Shown here piece after piece: positions 1 to 13,479 of a DNA stretch of 64,000 nt. The notes below the pieces were generated by a model. That model had not been told where the DNA came from. It made no database searches and worked only from the letters and a program-made list of their open reading frames with translations. The number at the start of each line of letters is the position of its first letter. The stretch's first letter is position 1. The stretch is from the NCBI GenBank assembly GCA_023362775.1, contig JALMGJ010000029.1, positions 6,359,268 through 6,423,267 of the forward strand, given 5' to 3'. Origin of the DNA: Charina bottae (lineage: Eukaryota > Chordata > Lepidosauria > Squamata > Charinaidae). The position numbers and the translations under genes were made by a program.

Positions 1-498
1 CAAGGTGTTGGTTATCACCTTTAAAGCCCTACATGGCATGGGACCAGGGTACCTGAGGGACCGTCTCATCCCCATAACATCGAACCATCCCACTCGGTCA
101 TTTAGAGGGCATGCTACGGACCCCGTCGGTAAGGGAATTTCACCTGACGGGGTCTAGAAAGCGGGCCTTCTTGATGGTGGCGCCCACCCTTTGGAATATC
201 TTACCCCCGGAGGTGAGGCAGGCCCCATCGCTCCCGGCCTTCAGAAAGAACTTAAAGACCTGGTTCTGCCGCCTTGCTTGGGATGGGGGGGGGGGAACAG
301 TTCTTCTTGGGGGTGGCTGGTGCCATAGAGCCCTTTTAAATACAAACCCACCGCATCTTGGATTTTATATTTATTTTAGTTATTATTGTATGGTACTATA
401 TGTTGTTTTAATTGTTGGATTTTAATTGCTGATTTTTGTAAACCGCCCAGAGTCCCCCTGTGGGGAGATGGAGCGGTGAATACAAATCGAATTATAAT

Positions 499-505
<7 letters not shown>
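1..505 (+). mobile_element. CR1/L2-group LINE 3' end
   Basis: TPSVREFHLTGSRKRAFLMV and [20 protein letters not shown], then LKTWFCRLAWD, are the ORF2 C-terminus seen also at 56.8 kb. The tail is AACCGCCCAGAGTCCCCC ... GGTGAATACAAATCG. Begins before the window. Confidence 0.88.

Positions 506-508
<3 letters not shown>

Positions 509-572
<64 letters not shown>
509..572. repeat. (CA)n(CT)n microsatellite
   Basis: About 15 CA then 15 CT units after a LINE tail. Confidence 0.95.
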
Positions 573-573
<1 letters not shown>

Positions 574-1179
574 GGTTTGCATGTACCATTCCCAATTTTC
601 TGAGCTGAGAATGATTGCTGCAACCAGACTGTTATCAAATAAATCCATAGTGCATTTTTTTTACTTAGCAGGTTTGAAGCACATAAGCTCAAAGACAGCA
701 GATCAATATCCAAGATTTGCCTATTCTTGAGGAAGATCAACTCAAGTAGTCGCAAAGATGGGGAAATTAAAAATTAATTTAGAAATTATTTAGAAGTTAA
801 AAATCAACAAATTTTCCCTAAAAAAGAAAGAAAGTGGAAAACATGCAATTTATGGAGTGCTGGGCTTCATTAGATTACTTTGATCTGAACTAGACTGAAA
901 GAAATCAAACCTTTTAAATAGATGTAAGAATCATTTATTTGATCACTTTGAAAACAATAGTCGAGGACAGCAGGAACCTTCTTTAGGAGCTGTGTATAAA
1001 GTTTGTAAAAGAACATTCCAGTATGTCCCAGAATATTGTGTTCTTTTTCTGGAATATGCCACAACTTCTTGTTCTGGGAAACACAATACCCTGCTATAGC
1101 TAAGGCTGCACATTCTGGCAGAAAAACAAAACATTTCATTATCAGGCCATGGAGATTTGCATATCCTCAATGTTTAGAC

Positions 1180-1300
1180 TTGATTTTATTAATTAATTAA
1201 TTAATTAATTAATTAATTAATTGTTCGAATTTATCACCGCCCATCTCCACGACAGTGGACTCTGGGCAGTTTACAACATTAAAATTAATATTAAAAACCT
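1180..1300 (-). mobile_element. CR1/L2 3' tail with (TTAA)n
   Basis: TTATCACCGCCCATCTCCAC ... GACTCTGGGCAGTTTACAAC; tail only. Confidence 0.75.
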
Positions 1301-1397
1301 ACACACTTAAAAATACAGTATTTTTGTATTTTGCTCCATGAGAGGTTGCTATCATCTCCAAACAGGGATGGGAAAATCCTGCGTGAAACTTTAGAAC

Positions 1398-1612
1398 AGG
1401 GGTGGGCAACGTCAGGCCCGCGGGCCGCATAACCCCACCCCTTCCACACGATTGGCTCCCACCCGCAAACCCGCCCCCCAGTGCTTGTGATTGGCTCCCG
1501 CCCACAAACTCCGGCGCCCAGTCCGTGGAAATCCCAGAAGCCCCACCCCCCTGGTCCCCGGTTATAAATATCCAAATGGCCCTTGGCAGAAAAAAGGTTC
1601 CCCACTCCTGCT
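1398..1612. mobile_element. GC-module MITE, type A
   Basis: Ends CAGGGGTGGGCAAC and GTTCCCCACTCCTG with perfect CTTTAGAA duplications. The interior has two copies of a GATTGGCTCCC/GCAAAC module. Confidence 0.85.
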
Positions 1613-1669
1613 TTAGAAAGTTATTGACTGTCAAAACTGCCCACACTTCTCCAACCTGATGTCCTCCCA

Positions 1670-1702
1670 TGGCCATCCATCCATCCATCCATCCATCCAT
1701 CC
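1670..1702. repeat. (CATC)n microsatellite
   Basis: Eight units. Confidence 0.9.
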
Positions 1703-1802
1703 AATCTGCCCAAACCCTTTCCTTGGGGAAAACTGGAGATCAACAAACATGTTCCATCTTTGTGCTCCTGTGTTCTTCAAAGCACTTTCACAGGATGACG
1801 AC

Positions 1803-2110
1803 GACGATTTATTTATTTATTTATTACATTTATATCCCGCCCATCTCCCCCACAAGATTTATTCGATTTGTATAGCCACCCATCTCATCTAAGCTACCCT
1901 GGGTGGCTCATAAAAGGTAAAAACAATCCAATAAAAAAAACCAATATGCAAACATATAAAAACTATCCATAATCAATTTAAAAAACAGAAAATCACGATC
2001 AGAGGCGGAATTCATTCTACATCTGCTCTACACAGCCATTGCAAGAGCTCCCCACCATTGCCAGACCCCCAGGATGGGGGTCTTCAGGATGATCTCCCAG
2101 ATGGGACAAT
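1803..2110 (-). mobile_element. LINE 3' tails, two overlapping
   Basis: ATTTATATCCCGCCCATCTC then a second tail CACCCATCTC with ACCCTGGGTGGCTCATAAAA; antisense, non-coding. Confidence 0.65.
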
Positions 2111-2311
2111 TTCTTATGATCCCTATATCAATTTATTCATATGCAGACGTTTTGGCCATGGCAAGCTGTTTATAATCATTTTCCTTGACATACTTTTAAA
2201 TGCTGGGTTTTATAAATTAGTGGCTTTTTAATCACTAGATAGTCTAAAAAAGAATAGGACCATCAAGCCATGCCTTTCTAGAGAACAAAATTGAAAGAAG
2301 GGTGTGGTCAC

Positions 2312-2429
2312 CTCCTTTGCAGTTCATCAGACCGGCTCTTCCTGGCATCCAACATTTGCCGCTTCTGTTGCTTTAACAGAGCTGAAGCAGAGATGGAGTG
2401 GAAAGCTGGGGTCGGCTTCCCGGTAGATC
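2312..2429 (-). CDS. MCM10: MCM10 coding exon 12 (last in window)
   Basis: 118 nt; HSISASALLKQQKRQMLDAR matches human KSISASALLKQQKQRMLEMR. The polypyrimidine tract of its acceptor is a (CTTT)n microsatellite. Donor GTGACC; the next exon was not found to the left and is presumed outside the window. Confidence 0.94.
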
Positions 2430-5400
2430 CTGAAAAAAAGAAAGAAAGAAAGAAAGAAAGGTGTAGATGTGACAGTGCTCCTCAACAACAGGCAAGGGTT
2501 TATCACCTTTTCCTTTGCAACGTACCTAATGCACCAGCTTGGGCAAAGTGTTTATTGAAGTTCCGTGCTCCAGAAGAGGGCACTGCCAACAGTCCTTTGA
2601 ACTCTTCCGAACACGATTGCTTTGGGAAACCTGAAATGTAATGACAAAGTGAGATGGGTGCCTGCAACCTCTTCTCAGTTGCAGGTCATCTTTAGCTTTT
2701 GGGTGGAAGAGTTCCAGAATTCAGTTTGGTCTAGTGGTTTAAGACATCAGGCTAGAATCCAGGAGCCTGAGAGTTCTAGTCCCGCCTTAGGCATGAAAGC
2801 CGGCTGGGTGACCTTGGGCCAGTCACACACTCTCAGCCCTAGGAAGGAGCCAATGGCAAACCAGGAGCCTGAGAGTTCTAGTCCCGCCTTAGGCATGAAA
2901 GCCGGCTGGGTGACCTTGGGCCAGTCACACACTCTCAGCCCTAGGAAGGAGCCAATGGCAAACCAGGAGCCTGAGAGTTCTAGTCCCGCCTTAGACATGA
3001 AAGCCGGCTGGGTGATCTTGGGCCAGTCAGTCCCTCTCAGCCCAACTCACCTCACAGGGTTGTTGTTGTGAGGAAAATAGGAGGAGGAAGGAGTATTAGG
3101 TATGTTTGTTGCCTTGAGTTATTAATAAAAATAATAAAGGCAGGATAGAAAATAAATTAAAAAAATTAATAAGTTAAAAAAATTCCCTTCCATAAAGCAA
3201 TGGGCGGAACCAGAATAAAAAATAAATTTCATGTGTATTTAAAGCTATAAACATGAATATGATTATATGGCAATATTTATTTACTATTGTATAATAAATA
3301 TGATTATGATTAAACACAGTAACATGATTTGTTACTATTGGGCCTTTAATAATATAACTTTTCTGTCTGGCATGTGGGAGAAAGCCTTCTGCTGTGGGAA
3401 TTGTGTTTGGCTTTATCCTCCGTCACCAGGAAATCCGTAAAGATGCATCTCTTATCAGGTTTTCCATTCTTAAATGATTTTAGTGTTTATTTTATGAGTA
3501 ATTTTAATCTGCATTTGAAATATTTTATATTTTGCTTTCATTTTTTCCCTTGAGCACTCTCCAGAAGACACAGCAGAAGCATAACTCAAATAAATCAATA
3601 AAAATAAACAAAATATTACAGTACTGGAATAACTTTCCAAAGCCTCTGGGGAGTATAGTTTTGTGGGGGGAAGGAACAGCAGCAAAATTTAACTTTTTGG
3701 GCTGCAAGAATAAGTTGCACCCAAGAATAGTAGGCACCCAAGAATTTAGCTAGGAAATTACAGTAATGTTCAGTTAAGCTTATAATTCTAGACTTATATC
3801 CCCTTTTGAAGAATTGATAGATTTATGCAAAATATCTCCAAGTTCTGAAGAACATCAACATTCATTCAATATAAAGAATGCAGGAATGCCAATAAACAAA
3901 CAAAAAGATAAAAACACATATCCATTGGCCAAGAGCTGTAGAGCAGTATTATCTCGAAATCCTGACCTGTATAACCAATTTTTTCTAGCAAGCATATATA
4001 AGTGTATGTGTCTATACACACCCCCCCCCAAACATCTGAGTATTTAATTTTACATTTTTTAATTATTAGAATTAATAGAAGATTCAAGAATATCCTCCTC
4101 AACAGAACTTTCAGTTTGCATGTCAACTTCTTTTTGGGTGGGGAGGTCCTTATAGACGCCATGCCAGTGCTTTCCCAAGATCTTGGACTTAGACACATTC
4201 ATCCAGTCTTGGATGTCCTGTTTTTAGACATTATAGTTCCCAATTTATTCACACAACACAGTCCATGTTAGGAATGACGAAAGTTGTACCTAACACTGAG
4301 AATTACCAATAGAAGTCAAGCACAATAACATGAATCATGCAGGTATCTTAGGCATACCTTATCTGGGAAGCAAACTTCCAGATGGCTACCAGGTAGAGAC
4401 TTCAGTATCTCTCTGCTGCCATCTAACGGCCACCTGTGTTTTTGCAGCCATGATACGACACGCCTAACATTTTCAGTATGAGCTCTTCTCTTGGCAAAGC
4501 AATCCGTTTTGCCTTATCTTGATGTCAAAAAGAGCTGTATTTATTGCTAGCCCTAGCTTTTGCCTAAGTCAGAGTTTAAAATAGGTCTGCAAGTCACAGT
4601 TATAGGAAAACATGGATACTGTTAGCATCATGGTTAAAGGATCACGTCAAGGGGTACTTCAAAGATCCACTCTTGGACCTATGGATTCCCAAGTGACTTC
4701 CCTAGGTTGGAATACATTTTACCAACTGAGGTCCTTCCTGAAGGCAAACAAAAACAGGCCAGGTTCTAACCTGTATTAGTTGCATCCAGGTCCCAAACAT
4801 CTTTTTATGACCAAGGTCCACCCATTGCTGATATAAGAAAAAGGCTGAAAGTACAGGACTATTCAACATCACATGCTTCAGAAAACAGAAGAGCGTTACC
4901 CAGTTTTTCTGTGGTTTCCTGTAGGATTGCATCAACTCCTTTCACAACCATATTGGTCAGAGTGGTTTGGATTTTCTTTTTGGGAGCAGCAGCAGCAGCC
5001 CTGAACGGGGTATGCAAAAACACAACTTAAGGGCTTGAAATCAAAGCCACACTCAGTCTCGCGTATTTAAAACATTAGAATTAGTTCTGATTCTATGGGG
5101 GAAAGAGCAACCGTGGCTATGCAGGTCAACAGAATGCGTTGACCACACCGTATTTTGCACAATACAGAACACAGCCACAAAGTCTTTCATTAAGCCAACT
5201 CACATTCACAGAACAATGTGCAACCTTTCTGGTTCTCAAGAACCTTTCATCATCCTGAAGTGGAATATCTGGAAGAACACACACTGAAAGGATGGGGAGA
5301 AACCTGATGGATTACAGCAGGACAATGAAAGGGGACCATGAATCCATATTGAACAATGTTGAGCATGGATCCTGGGGTACAGAGCTCTCTTGTTCATCTT

Positions 5401-8400
5401 AACCCATCTTTTGGGGAATTCTCCCTTAATGTTCTTCCACACCATTGCAACGGGCCCTGCTCTTGACCCCCTGCATTGTGCTTCTCATCTGTTAATTGTC
5501 TCTGTCCACTGCTAAATGGTACTCCTGACGGAAACCGTCAATGGTCAAGTAGAAGACATCCATATTTTGCTACCAGTGGTGGTACGTTGTACCTCTTCTA
5601 GTGGACTTCTGGTGAGATGGGCGGCTGTATAAATTTGATAAATAAATAAAGCAGCATATACCAAACCTTTTTTATGTTCAACTATTGCTGGCTGATCAGA
5701 ACAATCTTACATCTCTGGCAGTGGTCAAATTCTGCTTTGCTGCCTTTAAGATCAGAAGCCAAATTCTGACCCAGCCAGAGAAATACTTCTGCCCCTCGAT
5801 AAAAAATCCTAATTGCCTCCTGTCTTTTCCTGTTCTTTTCGTTGGCTTTTAAACAACAAAAACACTTTTTTTCCTTTTATTTTTCTTTCAGTATTTTGGT
5901 TGGTGACCATAAATTGAATGAATGAACAAATGTGGTAGCATCCAAGTGCTTTTCAATGGATCTCATTAAACCAAGATCCGGATGAGCAAGCCACGTCAGA
6001 AACCCCTGGGACCAGATCGCCCATGAGAGCATACAGAAGCATTTTCTTACACGGAAGCAGCATAAGCCGCAGAGGAAACACCCCCGTAGTAAAAGCTGTC
6101 TTGACAAAGCCTTTCTTTCAAGCCGAGGTTCCTCCTTGCTGTCCTCTTTGGCGCCCGGGTGTTGGAGAAAGTGGCCTGTAGATCTGCTCGCTTTGAGCTC
6201 AGCTTTCGATACTGGGATTGTATATGATACTGACAATATTCACATTCACTCTGAAACAGAAAACACAACGGGGTTTGAGACAATGAAACTGACACGCTGA
6301 TCAAAGGAGCCTGTGGAAGATAAACTCCATTTGCAGCTGGCATGGATCCCACTCAGTGGTCCCCAACCTTTTTGGCACCAGGGACCGGTTGTAGAAGAAA
6401 ATTTTTCCACGGACCGGGGGGTGGGGGGGGAGGTTTTGCAGGCGGGAGCCAATCGCGTGCACTGGGGGGGGGGTGAGGTTTGCAGGCGGGAGCCAATTGC
6501 GCGCACCGGGGGCGGGGTAATTGCACGCACCGGGGGGCAGGGTTTGCAGGTGGGAGCCCCGTGGCCCACTTCCTAACAGGTCACAGCCCACAGGTTGGGG
6601 ACCCCTGCACTAGATGATGAACCCTAGTTGCAGCTGAGAGGGAGCTCAATAATACTGCAGCCAAGATACAGAGTGGCTTGTTATGCTTTCAAATGCACGG
6701 GAATTTAGAAGATCCCCATATGCGTGTCTGTGTGCATGCAAGGGAGGGAAAAATGCTGATAACCAGAACCAATGGTGGAAAGAGATGCCATCAGCCCGAA
6801 CATGGCACTGGGATGACTGAAAAATACTTTTCTAGGTTAAAAAAATAAAGAGGAATTCAAGCTTGATTTCTAATGACTACAATGGCATACCTATGGAGTC
6901 TGTAGCTTGAATCATGTCAACTGGATTTCTATTTTCTTAATGGAAACGTTTCGCTCCTTATCCAAGGAGCGAAACGTTTCCACTAAGAAAATAGAAATCC
7001 AGTTGACATGATTCAAGCTACAGACAATTCCACCTGGATGACTGAGAACCTTCATAGACATACCTATGGAGCTTTCTTGGCAACAGTAGAGAAGTGGTTT
7101 TGCACTGCATCCTGAGATTTTTAAAAAAATCCTAGTGTGCTGGTCTCCCATCCAAACAGAAACCAGACCCAACCGCACTTAGCTTTTTTTTTTTGAGATT
7201 AGCCAAAATTGAGTAGGTGCTGCTTCCACCCAATACTCCTTCAAAACTAGTTTTCCTTTTTCTTTTAAAAATGTTCTTCACCAGAACAAGTTAAAGAATG
7301 CATGATAACATGGGCTAAGAACTTTGGTTATAATATAAAGATGGACCAATGGTAGAGAATGTGGTTAAAAGGACTGAAATTCACATTGTGTTATAATTTA
7401 AGAAATAATTTTTATAAAATGATGTACTGTTGGTATATGACACCCAAGAAATTATCTAAGACATATAAAGGTCCTTCTAATCAAGGCTGGAAATGTGGAA
7501 AACATGAAGGATTATTTTACCATGCATGGTAGACTTGTGCAAAACCAACAAAATATTGGATACAAGTACATACAGAGAATTTTAAAGATTAGTATTCAAA
7601 TGAATCCAGAAGTTTTTCTATTAGGACTTAAGGATAGCCAATTAGAAAAGACATATGGAAGATTGGTTTTGTGTATGGTGACCACAGCGAGGTTATTATA
7701 TTCATAAAGATGGAAAAACACTGGAATACCCACAATGGAGGAATGGACTGGAAGATGATAGAATTTGCAGAAATGGCAAAATTGACAACGGCCAAAATTT
7801 GATCAGGGGACAAGACAACAAGTACTTTTATTAAAGACTGGAAACCTTTTATGGACTTTTTGCTGAAAATGGAAAAAATGATCTGATGATTTATGGATTT
7901 GCTGATTAAAAAGGGTTGAATAATGGGAAGATGGGAAATATGATGTAATTTTAAAGAAGGAGGTGGGAAGATTTGTTTGTCTCAGCAGGTAAGACGTCAG
8001 GCTTGTCGATCGGAAGATCGCAAGTTCGGAGGTTCGAATCCCTAGCCCTGCGTGCGGAGTGAGCTCCCGCACTAGCTCCAGCTCTTGCCAACCTAGCTAT
8101 TCGAAAGCATGGAAATGCAAGTAGATTAATGGGTACCACTTCGGTGGGTAAGTAACAGCGTTCCACGCGCGTCGTGCGGCCAGATGACCGTGGAAGCGTC
8201 TTCGGACAACGCTGGCTCTTCGGCTAACAAACGGAGATGAGCAGCGGCCCCTAGAGTCGGACACGACTGCACAAATGTGCGGGGGTAACCTTTACCTATT
8301 TAACAGCTGTAAAGGAGATCAGGAGTCATTTTCTTGTTTCTATTGGCTTTTTATTATGCTTTTCTCACTTTATTTTCTTTTTTTCTTTTCTTTAATTTCA

Positions 8401-11400
8401 CTTTATATTACTTTATCTTTTATATCTGAGAAAATTTCTAATAAAAATTATACAAAAAAAAGTTCTTGGTCGTCGGCTCCATGGATCATTTGCTTTCCAG
8501 GATTTTCATTATCCCCAACTGTGACTTACAGGTAATATCTACACGTACTGAGACTTGGGACCCAAACACACTTGTTAACCGGCTGATACACACATACCTG
8601 ATTAATGATCTGAGTACAAGGCCCTCCATTTTTCTTCCTTGCTTTACAGGTTCCTAAGTCCATGGCTTCCCCCAAAATCAGGATCTTTTGAGGATGATCG
8701 ACAGATACACACACCTAAGAAGAAACAGGGCAGCAGTTTTCAGCCTTCGGGAAGCCGAATGAATTGGCTTTCATTGATGGCAGAGATTAAGGGCCCTTAT
8801 CAAAGAAAAGTTTCCTCAGCAGTTTTTAAGGCATTTTCTTGGCTGGAGGAACACAGAGATGGTGGCTTAGTTTCTTGCAGAAAATGAGGCTTGATGTTCC
8901 CTCCACAAAAGCAGGATAAGGGTTTGCTGCCCAACAAGGAAGATTTAGTTCTACTAAAATGATTCTGGAGAGACTGGTGTTCAATAGTACTGAAATCTGG
9001 AACATTCTGGTTGTCTCAGGTTTTGGATGAAACAAAATCTGGAGGAGTCTGACAAGGAGAGCTTCTGCCTCTGCATGAGCTGATCCAACCACCAACCTTT
9101 GGTGTTTTCCTTTCCCAATCTCCTTTAGGAGCCATGCTAGAAAGATGTGAAGTATTTGGATCTAAAGGGGCAAGGATACTTCACATCCAGCATGGGCACC
9201 CTCTCTCTACCTGCTGGCTGCTCCTTAAAGATATTTTTTCCTACTCTCAGCCTCTCCCACCATCACTTGTGCAAGAACAACCATGTTTCTGTCTTTATCT
9301 GGAATAAACCAGCTTTGTTTTGTTCTGCAGACAGCTCAAAACGTCCAAATCATGAGTTTCACTCTGGACCACTCAAACCCATCTGTTTTGTGCACAAAAC
9401 AGTTTGTGAGTGGAATGATTTGTGTATCCTGAGCTTATGTAAGGATCCTCCCTAGGGGATACACCAATTGCTCCCCAACACTGTTCAGAGAACTTTTTTT
9501 TCTGGCCTTCAGCACCAGGCACCTTCTAGGCCAGAGCTTTCCAAACTGTGTGTCGGCTGCAGTGTCTGGGTGTGTCGTGACTGCTGCTGCCTCCGAGCCC
9601 TGCCAGGATTCCATGCAGGTCCTAGTGCCTGCCTTGTGCCTTGCTGCCTCCAAACCTGCTGTGATTCCGAGCAGGTCCTAGTGCCTGCCTTGTGCCTTGC
9701 TGCCTCCAAACCTGCTGTGTTTCCGAGCAGGTCCTAGTGCCTGCCTTGTGCCTTGCTGCCTCCAAACCTGCTGTGATTCCTGCCTTGTGCCCTGCTGTAA
9801 GAGTGTGTCGCGTAATGATGCATGTCTAAAAAGTGTGTCACTAACATGAAAAGTTTGGAAAGCTCTGTTCTAGGCTGATAGCTATCAGGAGATGGAGTTC
9901 TGCTATTTCACTTTAGGACCAGTTCCTGGGTAGAGAAGCACTCAAAAGTGTAGAAGCTAACACAGATTTCTCTTTTCTATTCCCTCCCCCCGCCCCAGGA
10001 AAATCCATTCAAAACTTATGTTACACAAGATGGTTATGAGATGTTTGTTATGTAAAGATCTAGAGACACTCTGCCCCAACCTTTTATTTGTAAGCTGCCC
10101 AGAGTCACTTTTATGGTGAGATGGGCGGTGTATAAATTTAATAATAAATAAATAAACCTTATTCATACCTCTGCTGATCCTTCTTTAGGTTTCATTGGAT
10201 TAGCGTTGAGGAGGCCTACAACCATGCCTTGATCTGTCTTCCAATGTTCTTTGTGAACATCACCAAACAGGAATAGTGAGATAGATCTGCTGAAGTCACG
10301 TAGGTCATTCAGGTGCCAGATGCTGAAAGTTTTACCCTGGAAGAGAGGCAGAGAGTGAGAACAAGCATCTTCCTACAATTGTTCGTACCCTCTTAAAAAA
10401 AAATCTCAAAATCTCATATATAAATTTGAATTATTGATACTGTTGTACCATTTTTTTTCTTTTGTTAATTGGTAAATCCTGGACCATTGTTTCTCAACCT
10501 TGGCAACTTTAAGATGGGTGGACTTCAACTCCCAGAATTCCCCAGCTGGCTGGGGAATGCTGGGAATTGAAGTCCACCCATCTTAAAGTTGCCAAGGTTG
10601 AGAAACACTGTCCTGGACTATTCATCCCCTATATATGGATAGAAGACTTTGGATGAGACTGTAATATAAATCCTGAGGAAAGCTCACTGGGGCCTTGTTA
10701 CTGTTGTTATGGTCCCGAGTCAACCCTGCTTCCTGGTGACTACAGGAACAAGTCTCTGTAGCTTTGGCAAGATTTTCAGAAGTTGCTTGCCAGTACTTTC
10801 TTCCAAGGGCTGAGTGGATGTGACTGGCCCAACGTTGCCCAGTTGCTGCCCATGGCCAAGGAGGTTAGACTAGAACTCAGTTCTCCCAGCTTCTAATCTG
10901 GCACCTTTAACCCCTACACCAAACTTCTTAGGGCAGAAGAGGGAAACTCAAAGGCCAAGTGCAGGTCGCACAACACCCTTGGATCACCACCAAATTTTGT
11001 CAGCACAAGTCCATGCTTTTTTGGTAGTGCACCATGTTTCTATGGAATTAATGGACAAATCTGATGTCTTAACTTAAAGGCATCTCTTTGACCTCTTCAA
11101 AATCCCCCAAAAGATAGTCCAAACCTTTAGCCCTGGCCACATAGATCAGGGGTCCCCAACCCCCAGTCCACGGACCGATACCGGTCCATGGCCTGTTAGG
11201 AACCGGGCCGCTATACCAGTCTCCGAACCCCACCCCCCGGTCCGCATGATTGGCTCCCGCCTGCAAACCCCACCCCCCGCCCAGTCCACGCGATTGGCTC
11301 CCGCCTGAGGTGAGAAATCAGCTCTTTATTCATTCCAATAACATACTACACCAACTTTTCTGAAGGCAACAAGATTAACCTCATAAAACAAACTACATTT

Positions 11401-13413
11401 TGTACAGTTAGAAGAGATATCTTCTGAGAACATTCTGCCCCCGGAGATCAGACAGTCCCCCTCACTCCTGGACTTCCAAAAAAGACTCAAAACCTGGTTC
11501 TGTCAATATGCTTGGGGTCAGAAGGAGATTGGAGATACCTGGAGATGGCTAGCACCTTAGATTTGCTCTGAGGGGCCCTTTTTATAACTTAAGAATACTC
11601 TGCCTTTGGATTCCATTTTACTCATTATATTTTAAATTATTGTTTATTGTGTATTTTCTTTATTATAAATGTATATTAATGATTTTAATTCTGTTGTAAA
11701 CTGCCCAGAGTCCCCCTTGGGGGAGTTGGGTGGTGATAAATCCAATAAATAAATAAAATAAATAAATAAATATCAAAATCAAAAAGTTGTAACTTCTGAG
11801 AAGTTTCAAGAGGCACTCTAAAGATAAATGTTTTGCACTGTGAAGTCCTTCTTATTTTATAGTACTTTATTTCAGAAGAGCACAAGATTGTATGTCCCAC
11901 CCCAAAGCCTCTGTAAGTGGCGACCAAATACAGATGTGCAAAACAGCAGGGCCTCTTCCCAAAACATTCTGAAGTTCGTAGAATGCTCTATTTTCTCCTG
12001 CCAGAACAGACTGATCCAATCATACAGGAGATAGTTATCTTGAAATACCACAATTCACTTCCAAAAAATACACTTGCCAAATTAGATGGAATCCTTCTTG
12101 GAATAATTATAGTTTTGATGTTTTTAATTGTTCATACAGTAACTATAGTGTTTTTTAGGTATTTATTGCTGTTTTAAATTGTTGTAAGCCGCCCAGAGTC
12201 GCTTGTAAAAGTGAGATGGGCAGCTATATAAATCAGATAGATAGATAGATAGATAATACTTGGTTCATCCCATTCGTGGGAGGGGGGAACCTCCCCCCTC
12301 CAATGTTTCAGGAAACACAACTTTCTAGAAATGGACCGCACTAACAAAGTAGAATTTTGAATGGGCTAGAAAGAGACAATTATTAAACACACAGTCAAGA
12401 TAATTAAATGCAATAAACTCTATTTAATTGCATTTAAACAAATCACAATTACATCTAATTTAGTAATTATCCTAGCCTGACAGGCTACTTTCAGGAATGT
12501 AGACCCAAGATACCCTTTAAAAGCCCTTGGCCCAGAAAATGCTGCAAACCTTTATTCTATTCAGAAAACAGAATACAACACTTGTGTTCCATTAGGTTTA
12601 TAGATTATAAGCGAGGCATTTAACTAAGGGCAGTTACAGAGTGGATCTATTTCTGACTAATACAGAATTGCCCAGTCACTTTAAGCAAGAGAAAAGATTG
12701 ATGTCTTTCCACTCTGGTGCCTTCTCTGAGGATAATGCAAGATCAAAAGGAGGCTGGAGAAAAACAGAGGAATCAATTTTTCTTTCTGCCCAAATGGCTC
12801 TTTAAAGAACAATCCCATTTATGATGCCTTTTAAAGCACCACCATTACAGACAAAGAAAAATATGGAAGGTAAGAAATTTATAGGAATGTATCCCTTTCA
12901 TGGCTTATCTTGCCAACAAGGAATGGAGATGGTCAACATTTCACTTCAGTAGAAATGCCAAGAGATCAAAACAATAATAAAAGCACTTACATTGTTGGAA
13001 CTCTGAGGAGTGACCTTCTTTATTATAACGCCAAACGTTACCCAATCGATTTCCTCAAGGTTTACTGAGTGTAGTTTGTCTTCCACTTGAGAAAGTCTAA
13101 TGAACTTCCGACTTGTCATTTTTCTTTCCATCTCAGCTGAAGATACACGGGGTTTTCTGCAAAGAAATCAGTAATATCCATCAGATGTGGAACTCCTTAA
13201 ACATCCTTCACTCAACAGAACCAGAGGACGCAGCGATGTTTCCTTTTTTAAAAAAATAATTTTATTAAACATTACAGTTAAACAAATAAAACCTAATACA
13301 AACTACAAAAAATAAAATAAAAAGAAAAATAGAAAGTGCAGAATGAATCAATGAATGTATATGTATATGTGTGTGTATGTATGTGTGTGTACGTATGTAT
13401 GTGTATGTATGTA

Positions 13414-13479
<66 letters not shown>

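Noticed and set aside
2000..2110. Possible next MCM10 exon left of 2312
   Set aside because: The sequence belongs to a LINE tail region and no in-frame similarity to the MCM10 linker was found.
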